A stretch of 64,000 nucleotides of DNA from Spirometra erinaceieuropaei (Eukaryota; Platyhelminthes; Cestoda; Diphyllobothriidea; Diphyllobothriidae): contig CACRXP010000548.1 in the NCBI GenBank assembly GCA_902702965.1, positions 142,927 through 206,926 on the forward strand, in the 5' to 3' direction. Shown one piece after another: positions 44,711-55,517 of this stretch (position 1 is the stretch's first letter; every line of letters starts with the position of its first letter). The translations under genes were made by a program, and so were the position numbers. Under the pieces are notes generated by a model, which saw only the letters and a list, made by a program, of their open reading frames with translations, did no database searches and was not told the origin of the DNA.

Positions 44711-44785
44711 TAACCCTAAACTCCACCCTAACCCTGGTCTTAACCATAACCGTAATCCTGACCTTAAACAACTAACCCAAGACTT
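44711..44785. repeat. degenerate telomere-like CCCTAA repeats
   Basis: Several units of TAACCCTAA type at irregular spacing (TAACCCTAAACTCC, CCCTAACCCTGG, TTAACCATAACC, CTAACCCAAG). Flatworm telomeres are TTAGGG/CCCTAA, so this may be an old interstitial telomeric tract. A similar short patch, CCTAACCCTG and GCCCTAACC, is at 40580-40625. Confidence 0.5.
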
Positions 44786-44831
44786 ACCCATAAGCCGAAT
44801 CACCCCGCAATTCAGCACAAAACCACCTGTA

Positions 44832-45530
44832 TTACGGGGAGGCTTCCATATTGCCAATAGCATCGAAGAGACGAGTCCCAGGAAGTAGTTTTGAAGAAGG
44901 AGATACGATCGCTGGGACAAGAGCTTTATTAGCCTGACGTTTCGGATTCATGCTCGAATCCTTCATCAGAGACAACGGCAGATACGGGTGATTCACGCAC
45001 AAGGGGGCTGCAGTATTTATAGGATGTAGTCGCCACGCCACCGCATACCTATGAACATTCACGGCTACCCCTTTCATCCGGGATCGTTGCACTTGGTGTG
45101 CTAATTGTTTGATGGCCGACATTCGCGTCGTTAATTGCTGCAATTTCATCACAAGTGTTGGATGTTGGTGTGATGATTGCTCGACCATCTGACGCATTGA
45201 CCCTGGCGTTAAGAAAAGTGTTCTCCGGTGCGCTCGCCGCATGGCTAATTACTCTGTCTAGCCGAAGTCTCAGCATCGAGTATGGAAGGGGAAGTTGATT
45301 GAAGTCGTTAATGGACGGAGGACCAGTAAACCATGACTCAAGCAGCTCCCGGCTCACGCGGTTGTCACCTCTTGCGAGAATTTCGGCCTCGTCGAATTCG
45401 AGTGTGGCCGGATCTCGTCGAATGAGTCGCAACTTGAAAGCTGGCGTCATTTCTCCGCACCTAATGTCGTGTTGTATCCTGTCAGACTTCAAAACGAGCT
45501 TTACTGCCTCAGTGACGTCAGGAGAAAACT
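44832..45530 (-). pseudogene. PLE class A 3' end, copy A1
   Basis: The best class A copy. The minus frame 45049-45492 has LRLIRRDPATLEFDEAEILA, ELLESWFTGPPSIN, RAIITPTSN, DEIAAIND and ISTPSATIPDERG. The downstream part continues in another frame (44832-45242) with LMKDSSMNPKRQANKALVPAI, the peptide read from the hammerhead sequence. I take it as the C-terminus of a Penelope-like protein beyond GIY-YIG plus its terminal repeat. RT and GIY-YIG are not found upstream, so the copy is 5'-truncated, and it is frameshifted. Confidence 0.65.
44932..44973 (-). ncRNA. hammerhead-ribozyme-like motif, class A, copy A1
   Basis: Minus strand: stem I GUCU (44973-44970) pairs with AGGC (44935-44932), with one G-U. 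CUGAUGA is at 44969-44963. Stem II is six perfect pairs, GGAUUC/GAAUCC with loop GAGCAU, preceded by one extra A. GAAA is at 44943-44940, and stem III is only the palindrome ACGU (44940-44937), so it could form fully only in a dimer. Predicted cleavage is after C44936. Minimal stem III hammerheads in PLEs are established knowledge; the extra A before stem II is a departure from the classic core. Confidence 0.6.
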
Positions 45531-46242
45531 TGTGTTCCTTATGTAGCGTATAGCGCCTAGCTTCCAGCAGGACTTGAAAAGGCAGTAGGCTTGAACTTCC
45601 TAGTTTACCGCTCTCGTTGCATCCCTAGACGAAAAAGGGAACTGGGAGAAGTTAGGTGCCTGCGCAGTTATCCAGGCAACGAATGTGCAGGACTGCAGGT
45701 TCAAAGAGAAAAAACACGCAGAGTGGCAAGTCTGGAATAAATGTGACGAGAGAGAGAGAGAAATGACTAAAGAAACTGTGTTTACCGTTTCGGCAAGAGG
45801 AAACGGGGTGTGCATGGAATCATCGAGGGTTGGCGAGGCAATGCGAGATTGGTTTCATAATTTAATTGTTCGTAAACTTCGATTTTGACCCTAAGAAACA
45901 ATGAGATTTCCACCCTGATAATGTTTTACCTAATCTGATGTATTATGTCATGACTACTTACAGCAGAATAATTTGGAAGGAGATTTAGCACGGTAGGCGA
46001 GACGTTTTGCTATCTTTATGAATTGAGTAGGTGTTTTACCATAAAAAGACTTCAAAACCCTAGCAAACCTCTGTTTTGAATAGAAACTGTGTTTTAACCT
46101 GCCCTTATGTTCTGAAATTCATATCTCGTCTTTTTTCCTGAATAAAATTCAAAAATTCCTGTTTGCCTCCTTCCTACTCTCTTCCTTCAAATATAAGTTC
46201 TGGACAGGGTGCCAGAAGTGGCACTCTTTCTGCTGCAAAACA
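45531..46242. other. no gene recognised
   Basis: Short frames only (for example 45685-45888 plus). A GAGAGAGAGAG patch is near 45750. Confidence 0.4.
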
Positions 46243-46835
46243 CCAGTGAGTGACCTATCTCATGAAAAGTAAGATGAAATTCTGAAATGCGTTTTCGATT
46301 AGGAAAGATTAGTTAGGTGGAATTTTAATATTGATTATTATACGGCATAGTTCTGTAACATTTCGGGCTCGCCAGAATGTCGGCTTTTAAATGCACTTTC
46401 TTTCGACCCCCCATAGAAACCGCACTCGGTAAAAAATTGTCACTTAAATTAACATCCATTTTTCACGTTAATTTTTGACGGCTTTATAAATTCAAATAAA
46501 CTTTATAGAAAACATGCACGAAATATGTTTTCTTTCATTCTTTTGGTGGAGAATCATGTCGTCTTCACATTCTATGCCCGACGAAAGTGTGTAGTTAGGT
46601 TTTGAAAAAGTTTTCCACTTCCTGCATAATTGTGAGCCTGATCAACCGTTGGATTAGCGCTTAGCGATCTCAGTCTACAAGGGGTGTGCTTTCCGCGCAT
46701 GAAGAATCATATATTCCTCAATGCCTTGAAGAAGATACTACAGACGGTTCATAAAATTTCGTAATAGACGTGCAGTATGTTGTAAATTTCATGACAAACA
46801 TTGGCAATTGGACGGGCATGACGTTGCATGAATGG
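46243..46835. mobile_element. foldback element F6, left half only
   Basis: Left arm and centre of the F3 subfamily: CCAGTGAGTGACCTATCTCATGAAA at the tip, GATTATTATACGGCATAGTTCTG, AATGTCGGCTTTTAAATGCAC, and in the centre GGATTAGCGCTTAGCGATCTCAGTCTACAAGG, which is also in F5. The right arm is missing, so F5 and F6 are complementary halves. Confidence 0.75.
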
Positions 46836-46950
46836 ACATATAGACGTACCACCACATCCCCCAGTGTTGGCATTTGTAATGGGCAAATATTCTCGATAAC
46901 ACCTGCGGAACTCGGATGTTGAAGCAAAGCAACTACTGCGTGGTCCGGTT

Positions 46951-46972
46951 TCAGTCAGTCAGTCAGTCAGTG
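46951..46972. repeat. CAGT tetranucleotide repeat
   Basis: Five TCAG units in a row. Confidence 0.9.
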
Positions 46973-47030
46973 TATTTGAGGGAAATAGGCTTACGCCTTT
47001 GAACTCCCTATTTGTACATAAAAAAATCGA
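46973..47030 (+). repeat. short hairpin-like repeat also found at 62290
   Basis: GAGGGAAATAGGC, CCTTTGAACTCCCTATTTGTACAT resembles 62296-62345 (CAGGGAAAGTAGGTG, CCTTTGAAATCCCTATTGGTTACAT). The GGGAAATAGG and CCCTATTT words can pair. Nature unknown. Confidence 0.4.
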
Positions 47031-48463
47031 TAAGCATGCAAAAATGTGAAGAAATTACAGCATTAAGTGAATGCATACATTGATCCACATATGTCACTGG
47101 CCAAATGGCTAAAAAGTCACATAGTCCGCTTGTTGCTGGGACACTGCGTGCCTTCCAGTCGCTTGAGAAGCTCCGTCTGTGTAGTTTGCTGTGATTACAC
47201 CTCAGTCCCTTAACTACATTTCCATCTGAATTTGTTCAGCCGAGTCACTGACATGTATTCACCAAACTCTGCACGCGATACACCTGCCCACTGAGTGTAT
47301 TCACGTAGAAGGCTGGGGGCACGCTTTAGCAGTACGCTCTGCAGCATCATATGTTTATAAGAGAATACAAGCATCAGTAGGTGCTCCAAAATCCTTCTAC
47401 GAGATAGGAACGCCCACGTACAGAAATGACAAGCGTATGCGTATACGCCTAGCGAACTGCATCCATGCAACTGCAATGAGCCAGAAGTAAACAATTCCTA
47501 ACTGACGCTGTCCCTCACGTCTGATTTCCACCCCACCTTCACGATAGCTTCTCATCACTGCAGGCAACGGGCTCTGACAATTCGTCAGCTATGTTGAGGC
47601 AGTAGGTGATAGGCTGTGACTAATACAGTCTGCCAAAACAGCGCCATTGTGGTTGTGGAGGTGTGAGATCCACGCTGACCAACAGGCGCCACATGCAGTT
47701 AAAACGGAGGGCTTTAAAGCATCTGCGGTGCTGGCCTGGAAACTGGAGCAGGCGAGGGGCACTAGGAGAGCGCGGGGCACGAGTCTGGTGGAGAAGAATG
47801 TGGTCGATTTGTACAGGCACGCACAGATCTGAAAGTTTTCAAACGGTGAATGGATGCAATAGAGGTCCAGCCTAGACGCTCTGTACGGAATGCTGGAACA
47901 CCCTGATTAGCAAAGCAACACTGATACTTGAGGCAGACCATCCTATATTCCCAGACTCTCATTGTTATGAATCACCCACCGAGAAATTATCCTCTTTTAT
48001 CCGTTGAAACGTTTGCCGATTTACATCGAATCACCTAATTTGGGAGCAAAGTACACAGAGTAAGGGAGAGTGTGTTCTTAGAATTTTGAAGAAATTTCGT
48101 GATGGGAAGCAGACTCGATTACTGGAACGCGCAGCTTGTTCAATTCACATCTGCTACTTGCGATTCACTCGGTCGATAGGTCGGTAGTAGGGGGCTGGAG
48201 CTGTGGGTGTCGATGCATTTGCAGACAGAAGGGCATGATCGCGCATTAACATTCACGGCTTTTGCTGACAGGGCTGATGAGGACGCGGCAAGTGCTGATC
48301 TAGTCGTAGTCGGTCAAATAAACAGCGCGTCGATTGCAGACACTCGTGATTGGCATTCAGTAACAGATGGGGTCGAGTGTGATTCACCACTCAACAAATG
48401 TGTGGTCTCATCCTATGGACCTGCATCCACTATGCCTCTCTGTATGATTCTGTTTCTGGCAGT
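47031..48463. other. no gene recognised
   Basis: Frames at 47210-47494 (minus) and 47589-47962 (both strands) sit in a GC-richer block with no recognisable domain. The plus frame 48207-48557 runs into the gap. No splice or repeat evidence. Confidence 0.4.
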
Positions 48464-48504
48464 NNNNNNNNNNNNNNNNNNNNNNNNNNNNNNNNNNNNN
48501 NNNN
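48464..48504. other. assembly gap (41 N)
   Basis: Run of N. Confidence 0.99.
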
Positions 48505-48679
48505 TACAGGACGTTTTTCCCCAACTTGAAATTGGACTTCTTACTCCGCGTGGATAAGATGGGACAGATAACTTGCAAAAATAAGATGCGATTGGTTTGA
48601 TCGGCCTTAAGAGAAAAATTATATTGTCCCAGCACCTTTTTGAAGAAGCTGTATTCCAAAAAAATTAGTCTTTGATTAA

Positions 48680-49185
48680 GTTCTCACGCCTCAGAAGATC
48701 CAAGTTGACTGTGAAGTTTTTACCGACACCAGCGAAGATGCTAGTTCCAGGGACTAGCTGATAAGCATTTGGAGCGATCGCTGGAGTAAGAGCTTTATTT
48801 AGCCAACGTTTCGGATTCACACTCGAACCCATCATCAAAGGCAGTAGCAGATACAGATAATTCATATACTGGATGCGGTCGCTATGCTATTGCATACCGA
48901 TGACAATGAACGGCTCACACTTTCATCGAGAATGTTCGCCCTCTGATGTGCTAATGGATTGATAGCCAGCATGCAAATTGTTACTTGCTGAAATCTCATT
49001 ACCCTTGTTGGACGCTGGCGTGATGATGACTTGGCCATCTGGCTCACCGGCCTGCGCGCTCCCTGAATGGTTAATTGCCCTGGCCGGACTATGCCTCAGC
49101 ACGGAATATGGAGTAGGGGTGTCGTTGAACTTATTGATAGACTGGGGCTGTGCTTTAGTGAAACAGCCGGCTGACGGGAACAAAG
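48680..49185 (-). pseudogene. PLE class A 3' end, copy A2
   Basis: The minus strand has QSINKFNDTPTPYSVLRHSPARAINHS, VIITPASN and YQSISTSEGEHSR, aligned with copy A1, then the frame at 48862-49047 and the downstream hammerhead. Frameshifts between these pieces. It is overlapped at its upstream end by foldback F7, which seems to have inserted in or next to it. Confidence 0.6.
48801..48843 (-). ncRNA. hammerhead-like motif, class A, copy A2
   Basis: Minus strand: UUGAUGA (first C changed to U), stem II GGGUUC/GAAUCC with loop GAGUGU and one extra U before it, GAAA at 48812-48809, CGUU, then GGCU. Layout is identical to 44932, but the change at the first core base should abolish cleavage. Confidence 0.5.
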
Positions 49186-50115
49186 CACAGTTGATATGCT
49201 GTCTCATGAAATGTTAATCAAAATTTGCGAAGGCTACTTAAGTAGCAAAGTCATATTGATTACCAGGCAGCATAATACCAAAATGTTTCTGTCACGACAG
49301 AGTGCCGGTTTTCGGAAATGCTTCCTATCGGCCGCCTGCATAAACTAATTTCCCGAAAGTACCTACTTAAGTAGTACGATTTTTTCCATGTATTTTATAT
49401 GCCCTTATAAATTTGGATGATTTTTTCAGAAAGCATGAACCAGGAAATTCCTTTATTAATTTTGGAGCGAATTACGCCTTTTTCAAATAGAGTATCATTC
49501 GGCCATAGAAGGTCTTTTGATTTGCGAACACTTTTATACCCGACCTGCCGTTACACTTCCATTCGGCGTTTCAAACTACGAGCTGCATACTTTTCGTGTA
49601 GGAAAGATGATAAATTTCTATGGGCTGTCTAAAAGACGTCGTATAGGGCTCACAAAATTTTAAAATGGATGTTAACCGTATTGTCCAATTCATAAACAGC
49701 GCTTATTAACGTGCTGATGTGAGGCTGAACGATTTGAAATTGCGCGGTCTGAAATGTCTTATAAGTAGAAGCTTTGTTAAAACCGTAAGAAGCCCTTTAC
49801 TTAGACATAAAATATAAAGAAGGCGTAGTTTTCTACGAAATGAATACTAAAAAGAATATTTTAATGCATGTTTTTTTTATAAAATATGTTTGAATTCCTA
49901 AGGATGTTGAAGACAAACATGAATAAAACCGCCCTGTTTAAGTAGTTTTTTACAGGCGGTCGGAAAGATGTTCGTTAAAAAGCCGGCGTGGCTGAAGTGT
50001 CTTTAGATCATGCTGTATGATAATTAATACTGCAACCCTACTGAAGTAGTCTGTTAGAATAAGAAACCCATTCTAGACTTTCAGTGAACATTTCAAGAGA
50101 TGCTACATCTACCGT
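49186..50115. mobile_element. foldback element F7
   Basis: Left tip GTCTCATGAAATGTTAATC and right tip GAACATTTCAAGAGATGC mirror each other. Arms share AGAGTGCCGGTTTTCGGAAATG with the AAAAGCCGGCGTGG zone, and TAAGTAGTACGATTTTTTCC with GTTTAAGTAGTTTTT in reverse. More diverged than F1-F4 and without a transposase. Confidence 0.75.
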
Positions 50116-50149
50116 AGCAAGACAGGACAAGTGCTGGCGGGTGGGTGGC

Positions 50150-50312
50150 CCGGAATCGGAGACAGGAGTACTGCTACAGACAAGAGAGACGGGGATGGCC
50201 ATTTTTTAGTCCAGTCATAATCAACCCCAACCTTGTGGGATCTGGGGTTCGAACCGAAAGTCTTTAGCCACTGAGCGTTGCCAGGTGCAGCGCTCCATCT
50301 TTTACTCGTGTC
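50150..50312 (-). repeat. tRNA-derived SINE, copy S6 (minus)
   Basis: Minus strand: a CTCAGTGGCTAAAGAC A-box zone, CGGTTCGAACCCCAG in the B-box place, then CAAGGTTGGGGTTGATTATGACTGG and AATGGCCATCCCCGTCTCTCTTGTC, the same body and tail as S1. Confidence 0.65.
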
Positions 50313-50560
50313 AGACCATGGTCACCGAGTTTTGTGAAAGGTAGGCTGTCCTAACTGTAAGACACCAAATGACTCATGGTCATAAACTCCCCCTTGATTC
50401 TACTGACTGGCATTTACGACAACTACACTCCATTCAATGTCATATCTGCACATTGGTAGGCAGGCCTTGGTACCTACGTGAAAGAATCTGTCATAACCGT
50501 CTCCGTTCTTGCGTCATAAGTATAGGTGTGGTTATATTGTCTACAAAATTATATGACAGT
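50313..50560. other. spacer between SINE S6 and repeat R
   Basis: No recognisable feature. Confidence 0.4.
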
Positions 50561-50564
50561 TCGA

Positions 50565-50900
50565 CCGTCGATTTCGACGATGTCCACCGTGTGCCCCACA
50601 GCTGCAGCAGCGGTGGGAGCAGGGACGGTGACTTACGCAGGGGTTTATAGTGCCAGTAGACTTGCGTAGCATCTACCTACACTCTCTCCTCCTCCCCCGC
50701 CTGGGCCCGGTGTCAAGACAGAGTCAAGAAGACCGGAGACGAGGGAGGCCGCAGGTGGATGGCTCGGACGGATCCTCACCTTGGCGTTCCACCACACCCC
50801 CTGGTCCACACAACAATAACCAGGATTTGAACCAACACAACATAGATTTGGAGGCTGGCACGGCCGAAGCCGCACCTGGGCGTGCCGTCAACGCCTACAA
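50565..50900 (+). repeat. dispersed repeat R, best copy
   Basis: Complete run of family landmarks: GACCGTCGATTTCGACGATG, GTGTGCCCCACAGCTGCAGC, GTTTATAGTGCCAGTAGAC, CAAGAAGACCGGAGACGAGG, CGTTCCACCACACCCCCTGG, AACCAGGATTTGAACC and GCACGGCCGAAGCCGCACC. Use this as the reference copy. Related copies: 21140, 24745, 31165, 55225, 56150, 56860, 60725. Confidence 0.75.
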
Positions 50901-52274
50901 AATTATATACGAAGTTTACTTACTGCACACATTCTATAGGGATATGTGTTGTAGACTTGTGCAGGTGGATGGAGTTGTATGCAAGTTTTTGGACTTTCAG
51001 ACTCCCCGCAATAAATTATAAAGTCTAATATTTGCGGACTCCTTTCTCAATTTAAGAATTTGCGGCTAGTCTCCTCAATTACAAAACATGGTTGAAATGT
51101 TTGCGAAAGGTTTTCGACTTTTACGCCGTCCGCAGACAATTCAGTATATTTTTATAAATCAACTATCATTACCAGAAATGAAATAGAAGCGTGTTTTTCG
51201 TCTGTACTATGTCCTTCTACTCTGAAATTTGAAGACATGTAAACGCCACACCGCCGGATAGAGCAGAACATTCCTATGACTGTGCCCCTTGTGCAGGTAA
51301 GCATATACTTTTCCCCTAAATGAAGGCGAATTTCCGAGTTGACTTTTATTTGCCACTTGAAAGCTAATTTTCCAGAACAGGAGGGTTTATCCACCGGCCA
51401 AAATAGTTAAATCCTTTTATTAGGTTTTGCTGAAAACCTCGAAAACCCCAATTTTTGCTGAATGATTTTCTGGCTACTTGTGATTGCGCTGCATATCACA
51501 CGCACCATGGGCCCCAATACTCTTTAACACCTAGATAAACTCCTTGGTTTCGCTTTATGGCTAGACGCTTGGGCTACGTTTGTCGAAAGGCGGACTTGCT
51601 CGGAGTCGTAACTCCCGAGCAATAAATCCCCAATGTAATCTTTCAGAAAAACATGGTTTCACTTACGTGGGCAGCGAAAATTAGTTTAAAAACACTCGTT
51701 TTTCCATAGTCATTTACATCAAATGGAATCTTTGAAGCTACCCAGCCAAATATTCGCGTCCTGATGTCACTATTCTGTTGCGTATGGATAGGCTCGCGAC
51801 GTTGTCGCCTGCTAATTAGCCATGCAACCCCACTGAAATATTTCCTTCAGACTGGGTTAATGTTTCTGGAAGTCGTTTAGTCATATGGGCGTCTTCAGAC
51901 AGTATATGCTTCGGTGTTAAATTTTTTTATTACTCTTGAGATGGTGAAATTGGTATCGATTACAAAATAAAGATATTGCATATTACAAGATACTACATTG
52001 TGCGATTACTCGTACCAGTGCCACATAAATATGGCCTTTTCAAAAACCGAAACGCTTCTTCTATCGGGCATAAGACATGGGAGAGACTGTTTCCTATGAG
52101 ATGTACAAGGAGCGCGAGTCCTCGACATCTGCGCAAGGACGGAACCTAAATGAGCATCAGGAAATAATTGTAAAGTATATGCTAAGTGGGCAGTCATTTT
52201 CGGAGAAGCTGCTTATGCAGATGGTTCAAAGGCTGTTGATATGAATCCCAGCAACGCATTAAGTCTTATTTTAG
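50901..52274. other. no gene recognised
   Basis: AT-rich sequence; minus frames at 51152-51394 and 52006-52197 lack domains. No repeat found. Confidence 0.4.
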
Positions 52275-52276
52275 TT

Positions 52277-53213
52277 TTAAGCGACCTACTCCATAAAATT
52301 TTAATCAAAATCCCAGGATGTTTCTCGATGAGATAAGGTTGCTTAGATGGAGTTCTGAAAGTAATTATTAGGCCGCCTAATTCAGTTACATCAATGTGCT
52401 GGTTTTAAATGTGCTTCTTTCCGGTTACTCATGAAGGAATACACTTGGTAATACTTATTTAAGCAATGCGAATTTTTCGCTCTCTTTCGATGCCCTTGTA
52501 GTTGCAAACATGTTTTATGGAAAACATACATAAACATATCTCTCCTCATATTCATTTAGTAGAGAATCAGGTCTTTTTCAAAATTTCTACTTTAAAATGG
52601 CAGCCGTAGATTTCAAAGTTTTTATATTCTTCGATTGTTTTGAAACCAACATCTCGTCACACTTGCATTTAGGACTTCAATACTACAAGCTATACACTTT
52701 TTACACTAGGAGAACCATTTACTGCTGTAAACCACCAGTAAGACACCATACTGACTACGCTGTGTACTTCATAACAAGCATTAATAAACATAAAATACGA
52801 CGCTATTTGAGTGGACGTTGCACGGTTCTGGAAATCGCATCGTTGTTGCCTATTGAAAGAGAAACTTGCACTCTCTCTGAATACAAATTCTGAGGAAAAC
52901 TTCATTTCCTACCAAATGAATACAGGAGGGGATATTTTGTGAATACCTTCTAGAAAATGTATTTCATTTTATAAGTGCATAGAAAGTTAATGGAAACTTG
53001 CATACTTATTAGTCAGCCACTTTTAACTGAGTGTGGTTTCCGCAGCGGCCGAAAAGAAGCAAGACTGAAAACCAGTATCCTGGCGTGACTGAAATATTTT
53101 AAGATTATGCCGCATGATAGTGAATTCTACAACCCTTCCGAAGTAACACTTTCTAAGCGAATACATATTGCGGTATTTCGGCTGACGTTTTATGAGGTAG
53201 ATTGCTAGCGGTT
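52277..53213. mobile_element. foldback element F8
   Basis: Left arm has GACCTACTCCATAAAATTTTAATC, GATGTTTCTCGATG, TAATTATTAGGCCGCC and TTAAATGTGCTTCTTTCCGG. The right arm mirrors these as GAAAAGAAGCAAGACTGAAAACCAG, TATGCCGCATGATAG, CTTTCTAAGCGAATACATATTGCGG and GACGTTTTATGAGGTAG. The arms are diverged. The plus frame 52597-52893 lies in its centre and arms and is not a supported gene. Confidence 0.7.
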
Positions 53214-53880
53214 TATTCATGCCAATCAGGTTAAAAGCACCTTACGACTATTATTCTTAGCTGAACGGTAGCAAGAACATTCATTCGGCGCTCCAAATGA
53301 TATGGAGCGCCGATATGGACATGGCATATAGACTAAAATTAAACAAATGTCGATGATCGGCGGAAAAATTCATGCTACTGAAATCTGTCTGTCATGATTA
53401 TCAAAAATGTCATTAGTGTAAACTTTATAAAGTAGTAATCGACGCTATCACACAAGGTTTAAGCAGACATTATGCCGCATAATTAATAAACCATTAAAAA
53501 CTAGAAATATTCTCCTATCGAAAGCACAACCAGAGGTATCAGTCAATTTTCAAGAAACACCCCATCCAAATGTCGAAAACGGCTTGAATACTCTGAGCAG
53601 ATGTGTGCAGGATGTAAGTGGACACTATCACCACGTTTCAGTATGGTATGCCATTTGTGAAATTACTGCCGATAATCGCATACTGGTCTTCAATTTGGTA
53701 GGGGGGCCCTGGTGTTTTTGAGGGTAGGACATGGTTGATTTTATCCCGAAACAACGCCCTTAAGTGTTTTTGAAAGTTAAGTCTAAAACCGATGAAGACT
53801 GGGATATGGACATACGGATACCCTTAACATATGCATGATGTTACTACGTTAATGACACGAGTTTGCGAAAAAAAACTTAC
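53214..53880. other. intron start of the host gene and spacer
   Basis: On the minus strand this is downstream of the splice donor at 53875-53880 and so should be the first part of an intron. Nothing else recognisable; no further exon found. Confidence 0.4.
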
Positions 53881-54384
53881 TATGGGCGATATGCGGTCTC
53901 GCTTCACCAGCTGCAATAATTCCTTCAGATTCACAGCCTGAGGATAGAGATCGAAAACCGCCGGATTGATCGGCAGCCTCCAGTCGGCATCCTCAATGTT
54001 CGCCAGATCCGCAAAGGTCAGAGTACTGGGAATTCGGATCCAATTTTCCTGGAAAATATCAGTATTCAAAATATCCACTTTCGAAATTGTTTGAGGACAC
54101 AAAAACCTCTCTTCCGGCCCTATACTTCGATTAACTCTTGGTGGTCTAATGGTGAACGGTCGCCTGTAAGTAGACTTCCACCAGCGCTCTATGTTCGGGT
54201 CAGGTGATACGTCCATCCCGTCTACTGACAGTGGACCTGGCGAGAAGGTGGCGGGGGTCTGTGCAATGGAGAGCGAGGAGAACTTTCTAATGAGTGTGAA
54301 GCAAACTACGAGGAGGAGGACTGCGAAAAGCAAGCTGAGTCTGATCCGTCGCGACCTGAGACGGATGCTCCCTGTCAGATTCAT
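53881..54384 (-). CDS. N-terminal exon of a type II Golgi-type membrane protein, probable glycosyltransferase
   Basis: From the ATG at 54384 the exon has 168 codons and ends in phase 0 at 53881, exactly where GTAAGT (53880-53875) forms a consensus donor. The frame would go on to a stop at 53824 if unspliced. I prefer this ATG (A at -3) over the Met 30 codons upstream (54474), because it puts a basic tail with RLRSRR before a hydrophobic segment at residues 14-32 (ILSLLFAVLLLVV-like), a signal anchor with the N-terminus in the cytosol. The rest is a soluble stem (PGPLSVDGMD, NIERWW) ending in LPINPAVFDLYP and KELLQLVKRDRISPI. Layout suits a Golgi glycosyltransferase, perhaps the beta-1,3-galactosyltransferase type (GT31), but the catalytic part is on later exons not seen here. 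Sure of an exon, less sure of function. Confidence 0.7.
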
Positions 54385-55220
54385 TTTGTGTGTGCCTCTC
54401 GAGCTTGCCGGAGGCCTAAAGACGCACTCGCACTTAAACGCTTGTTGAAAGTGCAAGCCCAGCCAAAGAAGCACCCAATCCTGGCGCAGTTACAAAATGC
54501 ATGGAGATCTCGTTCATCCTCCTTTTCCAGTGCTCAACTCTCATTGGTGCCTCAGAGGAGAAAGCACAACCGGCTAGCCTCAGTCGAAGCAAGCCTACGA
54601 AAGCTAAAGAGGCGCCAGAAGCATTGCGTCCGTCTAGAAGACAAATGACCCTTTGCAGCGCGCACCGAGACCGTCAAATAGGCTTCTCAGACGATCGACG
54701 TAAACAGCGCTCTCTAATCAGCCTTGTTTACTTCTGCTTCACGGCACGGGGAAATAGACAACTCTGACGGAGAGGCTGCCGTAATTCGGGATAGGCGTGT
54801 TTGAAAAGATGAAAGTGAAAGTAACTGACACTTTCCCTAAAGTTCAGTGACAGCGGCTTCATCGCAAAATGGCGGGATGTTCTAAAATTAGCACTATAGC
54901 CTGAGGTGTGCTTGTGTTATAAAGGATGGCAGCACTGTATAAATCATGCACATACTATTTCTCAAAAGTCTGGGATGCGTCATTTAAATATGTTTTACAA
55001 GTGTAAAGAGTAAACAAACGCAGCTGCCTACTGCTTAGCCTGGAGAACAATACAATATCAATTTGTAGACTTCAACATAGTGAGTCTTAGACGAGCAGGT
55101 TCTCATGCATCTGCACAGATCGACGTAGGAAAAACTGACATTTGAATAAATGCGTTTGTTTCCTAAACGCCGCTAGATTTGTATTAATTCAATCACATGT
55201 TCTAGAGGATGAGAGCTCGG
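54385..55220. other. upstream region of the host exon
   Basis: Likely 5' UTR and promoter side of the minus-strand gene, with moderate GC near 54385-54770. The frame stays open up to 54474. I see no TATA-like box or spliced-leader acceptor that I can defend. Flatworm mRNAs are often trans-spliced, so an acceptor AG shortly upstream is possible. Confidence 0.35.
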
Positions 55221-55224
55221 TCGT

Positions 55225-55400
55225 CAGTATCAACGATGTCCGCCGTGTGCTCCATGACGGGGTGGGAGTAGGGACGGTGACTAGCACGTAAGTCCGTTTA
55301 CAGTGATGGTAGACTTGCGCCGCATCTACCTCACTTTCGCCTCCCCCACCCGTCTAAGCCCGGTGTCAAAGGAGCTAAGAAGAGGGGGGTAATATCTGGA
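55225..55400 (+). repeat. dispersed repeat R, shortened copy
   Basis: GTATCAACGATGTCCGCCGTGTGCTCCATG, GGGAGTAGGGACGGTGAC, GTTTACAGTGATGGTAGAC, GCGCCGCATCTACCTCACTTTC, then CCCGGTGTCAAAG. It stops near 55400 where the other copies go on. Confidence 0.65.
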
Positions 55401-55517
55401 GCATTGGTTGACAAAGTTAAGCACTCCGTCTGCACATACCACACACGCCGGGACCACGAATGATAAACCAGGTTTCCACACAAACACGAAAGTACTGTCT
55501 CAGATTCATAGATATTT

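Noticed and set aside
54191..54767. Plus-strand frames over the host exon
   Set aside because: They lie antisense to the exon with the signal anchor and splice donor and have no features of their own.
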